The notes under the pieces: generated by a model
What the model was told of the DNA's origin: nothing
The model's database searches: none
What the model saw: only the letters and a program-made list of their open reading frames with translations
Translations under genes and position numbers: made by a program
NCBI RefSeq assembly: GCF_030065535.1
Contig: NZ_JASJND010000005.1
Location: 248,001 to 312,000 of the forward strand
Direction: 5' to 3'
Length of the DNA stretch: 64,000 nt
DNA from: Microbacterium dauci
GTDB lineage: Bacteria > Actinomycetota > Actinomycetes > Actinomycetales > Microbacteriaceae
Shown: piece by piece, positions 52,458 to 58,568 of the stretch
How positions within the stretch are numbered: the stretch's first letter is position 1
Layout of the letters: the number at the start of each line of letters is the position of its first letter

Positions 52458-54308
52458 ATGTGTGGAATCGTCGGATACGTGGGGCCTCGCGACAGCCAGG
52501 CCGTCCTCCTCTCGGGCCTCGCCCGCCTCGAGTACCGCGGATACGACTCCGCCGGCATCGCCGTCATCGACGGGGCAGGCGAGCTCGGCATGCGCAAGCG
52601 CGCGGGCAAGCTCCAGGTGCTGCGCGACGACCTCGCGGCATCCCCCCTCGCCGACGGCACGACCGGCATCGGCCACACCCGTTGGGCGACCCACGGCGGA
52701 CCCACCGACGCGAACGCGCACCCCCACCTCGCCGACGACGACAAGCTCGCCGTCATCCACAACGGCATCATCGAGAACTTCGCCGAGCTCAAGGACGAGC
52801 TGGCAGCCGACGGCTTCACCTTCCGCAGCGAGACCGACACCGAGGTCGCCGCGGTGCTGCTCGGCCGCGAGTACGCGGCATCCGGCGATCTGATCACCGC
52901 CTTCCGAGCCGTCGTGAAGCGATTGGAGGGCGCCTTCACCCTGCTCGCCATGCACCGCGACCAGCCCGGCCTCGTCGTCGGCGCCCGCCGCAACTCGCCG
53001 CTGGTCATCGGTCTGGGCGAGGGCGAGAACTTCCTCGGCTCTGACGTCGCCGCGTTCGTCGAGCACACGCGCAACGCCCTCGCGATCGGACAGGACGAGA
53101 TCGTCGCGATCACGCCGGCCGGCGTCGAGGTCACCGACTTCGACGGTGCGCCTGTCGAGACGTCTCCCTTCGAGGTCGTCTGGGATGCCTCGGCCGCCGA
53201 GAAGGGCGGCTGGTCGTCGTTCATGGCGAAGGAGGTCTCGGAAGAGCCCGAGGCCGTCGCCAACACCCTGCGCGGGCGCCTGCACGAGGGTGCCGTCACG
53301 ATCCCCGAGCTCGACGGGCTCGACGACCTGTTCGCCGGGATCAACCGCATCATCGTGATCGCGTGCGGCACCGCCGCATACGCGGGCATGGTCGGCAAGT
53401 ACGCCCTCGAGCAGTGGACCCGCGTGCCGGTCGACGTCGAGCTCGCCCACGAGTTCCGCTACCGCGACCCGGTGATCGGCCCCGACACGCTCGTCGTGTC
53501 GATCTCGCAGTCCGGCGAGACGATGGACACGCTCATGGCGGTCAAGTTCGCGCGCGAGCGCGGCGCGAAGACGCTGTCGATCTGCAACACGCAGGGCGCC
53601 ACCATCCCGCGCGAGTCGGACGCCATCGTGTACACGCACGCCGGTCCCGAGGTGGCCGTGGCGTCGACCAAGGCGTTCGTCGCACAGATCACCGCGCTGT
53701 ACCTGCTGGCGCTGCACGTCGGTCGCGTCCGCGGTGCGCTGTCGGATGCCGCGTCGGTCGAGGCCGTCCGCGAGCTCGAGGCCGTGCCCGCCAAGATCGT
53801 GCGCGTGCTCGAGAAGGAGCAGGCGCACATCGAGCAGTTCGCCCGCTGGATGGGCGACACCCAGTCGGTGCTCTTCCTCGGTCGCCACGTCGGCTACCCG
53901 ATCGCCCTCGAGGGTGCGCTGAAGCTCAAGGAGATCTCGTACATCCACGCCGAGGGCTTCGCCGCCGGTGAGCTCAAGCACGGACCGATCGCGCTCGTCG
54001 AGCCCGGCCAGGCCGTCTTCGTGATCGTGCCGTCGCCGCGCCACTCCGCAGAGCTGCACAAGAAGGTCGTCTCGAACATCCAGGAGATCCGCGCGCGCGG
54101 CGCCCGGGTCATCGCCGTCGCCGAGGAAGGCGACGCCGCGGTGCTGCCCTTCGCCGACGAGGTGCTGCGCATCCCGCTCGCGGGCGCGCTGTTCGAGCCG
54201 CTGCTCGCGGTCGTGCCGCTGCACATCTTCGCGATGGGTCTCGCCACCGCGAAGGGGCTCGACGTCGATCAGCCGCGCAACCTCGCGAAGTCCGTCACCG
54301 TCGAGTAA
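52458..54308 (+). CDS. glmS: glutamine-fructose-6-phosphate aminotransferase (isomerizing)
   Basis: A 616-residue enzyme that makes glucosamine-6-phosphate from fructose-6-phosphate and glutamine, feeding peptidoglycan and amino-sugar polysaccharides. The N-terminal glutaminase starts MCGIVGYVG with the catalytic Cys after Met removal, then YRGYDSAGIA and HTRWATHGGPTDANAHPH. Two SIS domains follow (IACGTAAYAG, SQSGETMDT and EGALKLKEISYIHAE), and the C-terminus DQPRNLAKSVTVE is the family end. The length is normal. It is likely the amino-sugar source for the neighbouring polysaccharide modules as well as for cell wall. Confidence 0.98.
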   Translation: MCGIVGYVGPRDSQAVLLSGLARLEYRGYDSAGIAVIDGAGELGMRKRAGKLQVLRDDLAASPLADGTTGIGHTRWATHGGPTDANAHPHLADDDKLAVIHNGIIENFAELKDELAADGFTFRSETDTEVAAVLLGREYAASGDLITAFRAVVKRLEGAFTLLAMHRDQPGLVVGARRNSPLVIGLGEGENFLGSDVAAFVEHTRNALAIGQDEIVAITPAGVEVTDFDGAPVETSPFEVVWDASAAEKGGWSSFMAKEVSEEPEAVANTLRGRLHEGAVTIPELDGLDDLFAGINRIIVIACGTAAYAGMVGKYALEQWTRVPVDVELAHEFRYRDPVIGPDTLVVSISQSGETMDTLMAVKFARERGAKTLSICNTQGATIPRESDAIVYTHAGPEVAVASTKAFVAQITALYLLALHVGRVRGALSDAASVEAVRELEAVPAKIVRVLEKEQAHIEQFARWMGDTQSVLFLGRHVGYPIALEGALKLKEISYIHAEGFAAGELKHGPIALVEPGQAVFVIVPSPRHSAELHKKVVSNIQEIRARGARVIAVAEEGDAAVLPFADEVLRIPLAGALFEPLLAVVPLHIFAMGLATAKGLDVDQPRNLAKSVTVE

Positions 54309-54321
54309 AGCGTGAAGGCTT

Positions 54322-54351
54322 GCACTCTATAAGTTCAATCTTATAGAGTGC
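54322..54351 (+). promoter_or_regulatory. perfect 12-bp inverted repeat operator for the ArsR-type gene
   Basis: GCACTCTATAAG-ttcaat-CTTATAGAGTGC is an exact inverted repeat that ends four bases before the GTG start. Its right arm contains TATAGA, a possible -10 box for a leaderless transcript, so binding of the encoded regulator would block its own promoter. Confidence 0.85.
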
Positions 54352-54355
54352 GGTC

Positions 54356-54760
54356 GTGCACGCATTCGACGTCCTCGCAGATCCCGTCCGCAGACGGCTG
54401 CTCGAGCTGCTCGCCCCGGGTGAGCAGACCGCGGGCACCCTCACCGACGTCGTTCGTGCCGAGTTCGGCATCTCCCAGCCCGCCGTCTCGCAGCACCTCA
54501 AGATCCTGCGCGAGCACGGCTTCGCGGCCGTCCGTGCCGAGGGCATCCGTCGTGTCTACGCGCTCGATCCGACCGGATTGGATGCCGCCGAGGCTGCGCT
54601 CCGCCGACTTCGAGCGCCGCTGACGCAGCGCCTCGGCGCGCTGCGCACCGAGATCGCCCGTGGCGCCCGCGCCGCGACGAGGGCCGGGGCGATCGCCGCG
54701 GCATCCGACCGCCAGGCGGACATGCCGGCAGCCACCACCGTGGAGAGGGACGCATCATGA
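54356..54760 (+). CDS. ArsR-family transcriptional regulator
   Basis: A 134-residue winged-helix repressor. The DNA-binding core reads FDVLADPVRRRLLELLA, GTLTDVVRAEFGISQPAVSQHLKILREHGF and RVYALDP, as in the ArsR subgroup paired with SRPBCC proteins. No Cys metal site is present, so it is not a metal sensor. The C-terminal Ala/Arg-rich tail is unusual in length. It starts with GTG four bases after the operator and overlaps the SRPBCC gene by 4 bp (ATGA). Autoregulation is expected from the overlapping palindrome. Confidence 0.93.
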   Translation: MHAFDVLADPVRRRLLELLAPGEQTAGTLTDVVRAEFGISQPAVSQHLKILREHGFAAVRAEGIRRVYALDPTGLDAAEAALRRLRAPLTQRLGALRTEIARGARAATRAGAIAAASDRQADMPAATTVERDAS

Positions 54761-55248
54761 GCCTGGACAGCCCCGTCATTGAGCAGCACGGCGACACGTT
54801 CCGGATGGTCTACGAGGAGGTGTACCGCACCGACATCGACGACCTCTGGAGTGCGGTCACCACCCCCGATCGTCTCGCGCGGTGGATGGCCGAGTACTCC
54901 GGTGACCTTCGCGACGGCGGCTCATGGGAAGTTGCGTCCGACGGCGAGATCTGGGGGCGGGGGACCGTCACCTCGTGCGACGCACCGCACGCCTTCACCA
55001 CGACCTGGCACGCGACAGGGGAGCAGCCCACCGAGCTCGTTGTGCGGCTCGAGCCCGCCGAAGGCGGCACCCGGTTGGTGCTCGAGCACACCGGCATCCA
55101 GTCGATCTTCTACGGCGCCGGCTGGCAGACCTACCTCGAGCGACTCGTGACGCTGCTCGCGGGAGGCGAGGTCGGCGGTGAAGACGCCTGGCAGGCGCGG
55201 TACACCGAACTTCGCCCGGTCTACGACACGAAGTTCGCGGCGCTCTGA
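54757..55248 (+). CDS. SRPBCC (AHSA1-like) domain protein
   Basis: A 163-residue protein of the START/SRPBCC fold with a hydrophobic ligand pocket. Motifs VYEEVYRTDIDDLWSAVT, LARWMAEYSGDL and TRLVLEHTGI match the AHSA1/YndB-like group. Such genes are often paired with an ArsR-type regulator, as here, where the two overlap (ATGA). The ligand is not known; a small hydrophobic compound is likely. The next gene on the opposite strand ends only 6 bp downstream. Confidence 0.9.
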   Translation: MSLDSPVIEQHGDTFRMVYEEVYRTDIDDLWSAVTTPDRLARWMAEYSGDLRDGGSWEVASDGEIWGRGTVTSCDAPHAFTTTWHATGEQPTELVVRLEPAEGGTRLVLEHTGIQSIFYGAGWQTYLERLVTLLAGGEVGGEDAWQARYTELRPVYDTKFAAL

Positions 55249-55254
55249 GGTCGA

Positions 55255-56061
55255 TCAGCCGCGGTTGAAGCCACCGCGCGCCTCGTTGACCCACGCGCGG
55301 AGCTGCCACGGCGCGAAGCGGAACAGTCGGGCGATATCGGCTTCGGCGTAGCCCGCCTCGAGCACCGCCGCGACCGCGAACTCCTTCATCGACGGGAAGT
55401 CGCGCCCCGCGAGCGGGCCCGTCCGCAGGTCGCGGAAGTTCCGCGGCGCGATCCGGCCGGTGCGGCGGTTCGCAGTCGGGATGTTGCCGGTCGGATTGTT
55501 GCCGGTCGTGGGGCCGATCTCGGGGACCGAGATCACGTAGCCGGCCGGCGGACCGCCGCGGTGCTCCGGGGGCAGGGGCGGGGTCGCGTACGGCTGCGTC
55601 GGCCAGGGGGGCTGCTGCGCTGCTGGGTGCTGCTGCGCTGCTGGGTGCTGCTGCGCTGCGGGGTGCGGCGAGCCGTGCTGCGGTGCCCCGGGCGGGTGCG
55701 CTGCGCCGTGCTGCGGTGGTGTCGGGTGCGCCTGCGGGTGCTGCGAGTGCGGGTGTTGCGGCGATGCCGCAGGGTGGGGCCATCCGGGTGGAGGTGCCTG
55801 CGGCATCTGCTGCTGCGGGAGGAAGTCCTGCGTCTGCGCGGCCCACGCGTCGGTCGGGTCCGCATCCGTCGGCTCCCAGACCTCGGGGATCTCGAGCGGG
55901 CGATAGTCGGCGGGCGGCTCGGCGAGGAGGTGTGCATCGGGCCAGAGCATCGATGCGTCTTCGGGAGCGACGCGATCGTCGGGAGTGTAGGCCGGGGCGG
56001 CGACGTCGAGGTGTGGTTCGGCGGGATCGCGAGGTGGCTCCCGGAATGCGGGTGCGGTCAT
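55255..56061 (-). CDS. low-complexity protein with C-terminal HTH-like tail
   Basis: A 268-residue soluble protein without signal peptide or membrane helix. Residues 1-110 are acidic and Pro-rich, and 110-200 are very rich in Pro, His, Gln and Ala, including HPAAQQ three times. The last ~60 residues (from about 208) form an apparently folded helical tail: NFRDLRTG, FAVAAVLEAGY, IARLFRFAPWQLRAWVNEA. The same tail ends the beta-helix membrane protein at 58565, with FAVAAVLEAGY identical. Its spacing suggests a helix-turn-helix. A 16-bp palindrome lies 38 bp upstream in the divergent gap. No known family is recognised. Confidence 0.8.
   Translation of the reverse strand: MTAPAFREPPRDPAEPHLDVAAPAYTPDDRVAPEDASMLWPDAHLLAEPPADYRPLEIPEVWEPTDADPTDAWAAQTQDFLPQQQMPQAPPPGWPHPAASPQHPHSQHPQAHPTPPQHGAAHPPGAPQHGSPHPAAQQHPAAQQHPAAQQPPWPTQPYATPPLPPEHRGGPPAGYVISVPEIGPTTGNNPTGNIPTANRRTGRIAPRNFRDLRTGPLAGRDFPSMKEFAVAAVLEAGYAEADIARLFRFAPWQLRAWVNEARGGFNRG
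55612..55665. repeat. three 18-bp tandem repeats
   Basis: Three 18-bp units encode HPAAQQ on the minus strand inside the low-complexity protein; the third has small differences. Confidence 0.85.
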
Positions 56062-56099
56062 CGGACGTCCTCTTCGGGTGAGGGTGTTGTCGGTGTCCT

Positions 56100-56115
56100 T
56101 GTGCGACGTCGCACA
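56100..56115. promoter_or_regulatory. perfect 16-bp palindrome, candidate operator
   Basis: TGTGCGACGTCGCACA is exactly self-complementary. It lies in the 174-bp divergent gap between the HTH-tail gene and the beta-helix lipoprotein gene, next to AGGAGG. Operator function is inferred from symmetry and position. Confidence 0.55.
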
Positions 56116-56235
56116 GGAGGTATGGAGCGCGACGCCAGAATATCCACTTCCTCGCCGGCAGTCACGTCCCGATCGTGGCTCCCCGCACCGCTGTCAGCGT
56201 GCGGGATGCTCTCGGCGCCGGGCCAGAATGGACCA

Positions 56236-57219
56236 ATGCGCGTGCATCGGTGGCTCTCGTCCGTCGTGCTGGGAGTGGCTGCTCTCGGTGCGAGCGGGTG
56301 CGGCGCCGTGTCGCCGACCGTCCCGGACGCGTGCCCGGCCGACGCCGCCTTCGTCGGGCCGAACGCCGAGGACCTCCAGGATGCGCTGGATGCCGCGACG
56401 CCAGGGGACGTCCTCGCGCTCGGCGACGGGCGCTACGACGGACGATTCACGATCACCGTGTCGGGAAGCGCCGCCGCGCCGATCGTTCTGTGCGGGTCCC
56501 GTGACGTCGTCCTGGACGGCGGTGCGACCGACACCGGATACGCGCTCCACCTCGACGGGGCGTCCCACTGGCGCATCGCCGGCATCACCGTGACCGGCGC
56601 GGCGAAGGGGATCGTGCTCGATGCCGCGGTCGACGTCAGACTCGCCGACCTCGCGGTCGAGGGCACCGGCGAGGAAGCCGTGCACTTTCGGAGCGCCAGC
56701 GTCCGCAGCGCCCTCGTCGACTCCGACATCAGCCGCACCGGGCTCACAACGCCGGAGTACGGCGAGGGTGTCTACATCGGCTCGGCGAGCTCGAACTGGT
56801 GCCGGTACTCCGACTGTGCGGCCGACGCGAGCGACGCGAACACCATCTCGGGCAATCGCATCAGCGACACCGCGGCCGAGGCCATCGACGTCAAAGAGGG
56901 CACGTCGGGCGGGATCATCCGTGACAACGAGCTGTCGATCTCCGCCGACGCGGTCGTCGATTCCGTCGTCGATGTGAAGGGCAACAGCTGGATCCTCCGG
57001 GACAACGGCGTGCAGCACGCTGCGGGTATCGGCATCCAGGTGCAGTCGGTCGCGGACGGCTGGGGCGAGGCCAACATCCTCCGCGGCAACACCGTGGACG
57101 TCCCCGCCGATGCGTACGCCATCGACGTGGCATCCGGTGCGAGGGGAACGGTCATCGGCTGCGACAACGTCACCTCCGACGGCGCCCCGCTCCGCACGAC
57201 GGTCGGCTGCGAGGACTGA
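56236..57219 (+). CDS. right-handed beta-helix lipoprotein
   Basis: A 327-residue lipoprotein; the signal ends in the lipobox GASGC (Cys near residue 22). The rest is a parallel beta-helix of the family seen at 30353 and 34887: DACPADA at the start, PGDVLALGDGRYDGRF, PIVLCGS, EEAVHFRS, PEYGEGVYIGS, NWC, TAAEAIDVKEG and the terminal Cys pair (VIGC, VGC). It lacks the sandwich and fibronectin modules. The ATG at 56236 is preceded by CAGAAT at leaderless spacing; an in-frame ATG at 56121 would place the signal peptide internally. It is probably an extracellular polysaccharide-processing enzyme working with the adjacent synthase. Confidence 0.85.
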   Translation: MRVHRWLSSVVLGVAALGASGCGAVSPTVPDACPADAAFVGPNAEDLQDALDAATPGDVLALGDGRYDGRFTITVSGSAAAPIVLCGSRDVVLDGGATDTGYALHLDGASHWRIAGITVTGAAKGIVLDAAVDVRLADLAVEGTGEEAVHFRSASVRSALVDSDISRTGLTTPEYGEGVYIGSASSNWCRYSDCAADASDANTISGNRISDTAAEAIDVKEGTSGGIIRDNELSISADAVVDSVVDVKGNSWILRDNGVQHAAGIGIQVQSVADGWGEANILRGNTVDVPADAYAIDVASGARGTVIGCDNVTSDGAPLRTTVGCED

Positions 57220-57270
57220 CCGAGGGCGCCCCGCCCAGCCTCCGAACGGGTCGGAGTGCCCTGACGCTAT

Positions 57271-57282
57271 GCTGGCGCCAGC
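57271..57282. promoter_or_regulatory. 12-bp palindrome next to a -10-like box
   Basis: GCTGGCGCCAGC is self-complementary and follows TATGCT (57268-57273, overlapping by three bases) about 40 bases before the synthase gene. It may be an operator over the synthase promoter. Just downstream, GTCTGGGGAGATG occurs twice 24 bases apart. Confidence 0.4.
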
Positions 57283-57323
57283 GACGTCCGTCTGGGGAGA
57301 TGGCCGCTGGATCGTCTGGGGAG

Positions 57324-58568
57324 ATGACCGTGCCATCCGAACTCGTGTCATACCTGTGGTGGGTGTTGCCGTTCGGCATGTTCGGCGTCGTGTCGTGGGG
57401 CTACTGGGCGATCCGGAAAATCCTCTCTGCGACGTCACGTCCGGTCAAGAACGATTTCCGGACGACGACCACCGTGGTGGTGCCCTCGTTCCGCGAAGAC
57501 CCCGACGTCCTCGTCCGCTGTCTCGCCACCTGGGTTCGTCAGGGCCCGACGCGGATCCTCATCATCCTCGACGTCGACGACACCGAGGCGCAGTCGCGCA
57601 TCGAGGCGCTCGCCTACCCGACCGTCGAGGTCATCACGTTCGAGCACAACGGCAAGCGCTCCGCACTCGGACACGGGATGCGGATGGTCGACACCGAGCT
57701 CATCATCTTCGCCGACTCCGACACATCGTGGGAGGAGGGGATGCACGACGCGATCCAGATGCCCTTCATCGACCCGTCAGTCGGCGCTGTGTCCACTCGC
57801 CAGAACGTCTACCGCCCGAAGTCGAGCGTGTGGCGTCGGGTGGCCGACTGGATCATCGACCTCCGCTACACCGACTACGCGCCCGCGATGGGGCGATTCG
57901 GTGGTGTCATCTGCGCGTCCGGTCGCACCGCGGCCTACCGAACCAGCGTCATCGTGCCGCAGGTCGAGCGGCTCGAGCGTGAGATGTTCTTCGGCCGCCA
58001 GTGCATCGCGGGCGACGACGGTCGGATGACGTGGCTCGTGCTCTCGCAGGGGTTCCGTGTGACCCATCAGGACAGCGCTCGCGCGTTGTCCATGTTCCCG
58101 GGCACGTTCCGCGCATTCGTGAAGCAGCGCATCCGATGGAGTCGAAACTCCTACCGCTGCTACATCACCGCCATCGGGAAGGGGTGGATCTTCAAGGTCC
58201 CGCTGATATCGCAGATCGCGATGATGCAGATCCTCTTCACGCCCGTCACGATGTGCATCGCGCTGGCCTACGTTGTCCTCGCTGTGGACTCCGACCACCC
58301 GGTGCTCGCCGTCACCGTCGCGTTCGTATGGGTGATCGTGGGACGCGGCATCCGCGGGTTCTCGCACCTGTGGCGGCGGCCCGAGGACATCGTCCTGCTC
58401 CCGCTCGTCACAGCAGTCATCATCCTCGTCGCCCTCCCGATCAAGACCTACGCGCTGTTCACCATGAACAAGCAGGGGTGGCTGACTCGGTCGGCGACCA
58501 CCCGCGGCGGCGAGGGGCAGACCGAAGCGAGCGTCGCCGAGAGCGCGACCGTGGGAGCGGCATCGTGA
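57324..58568 (+). CDS. processive GT2 polysaccharide synthase (hyaluronan synthase/Alg8-like)
   Basis: A membrane glycosyltransferase of about 414 residues. One N-terminal helix (LVSYLWWVLPFGMFGVVSWG) precedes a GT-A domain with VVPSFREDP, EHNGKRSALGHGM, the DxD in FADSDTSW (near 131-133), ICASGRTAAYR, AGDDGRMTW and QRIRW (near 268-272), the D,D,D,QxxRW set of processive beta-synthases. Three or four C-terminal helices could form the export channel. The start is uncertain: ATGs at 57300 and 57324 each abut GGGGAG, and the GTG at 57330 has better spacing. It is coupled (GTGA) to the beta-helix membrane protein. The product may be a uronate-containing glycan. Confidence 0.88.
   Translation: MTVPSELVSYLWWVLPFGMFGVVSWGYWAIRKILSATSRPVKNDFRTTTTVVVPSFREDPDVLVRCLATWVRQGPTRILIILDVDDTEAQSRIEALAYPTVEVITFEHNGKRSALGHGMRMVDTELIIFADSDTSWEEGMHDAIQMPFIDPSVGAVSTRQNVYRPKSSVWRRVADWIIDLRYTDYAPAMGRFGGVICASGRTAAYRTSVIVPQVERLEREMFFGRQCIAGDDGRMTWLVLSQGFRVTHQDSARALSMFPGTFRAFVKQRIRWSRNSYRCYITAIGKGWIFKVPLISQIAMMQILFTPVTMCIALAYVVLAVDSDHPVLAVTVAFVWVIVGRGIRGFSHLWRRPEDIVLLPLVTAVIILVALPIKTYALFTMNKQGWLTRSATTRGGEGQTEASVAESATVGAAS

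Noticed and set aside
52092..54224. A 710-codon minus-strand frame opposite coaA and glmS
   Set aside because: glmS and coaA are unmistakable on the plus strand, and the antisense product has no recognisable fold.
58001..58564. An N-terminal extension of the two-TM beta-helix protein
   Set aside because: This stretch is inside the synthase gene in another frame. The GTG at 58565 overlaps the synthase stop and leads directly to a signal-anchor helix.
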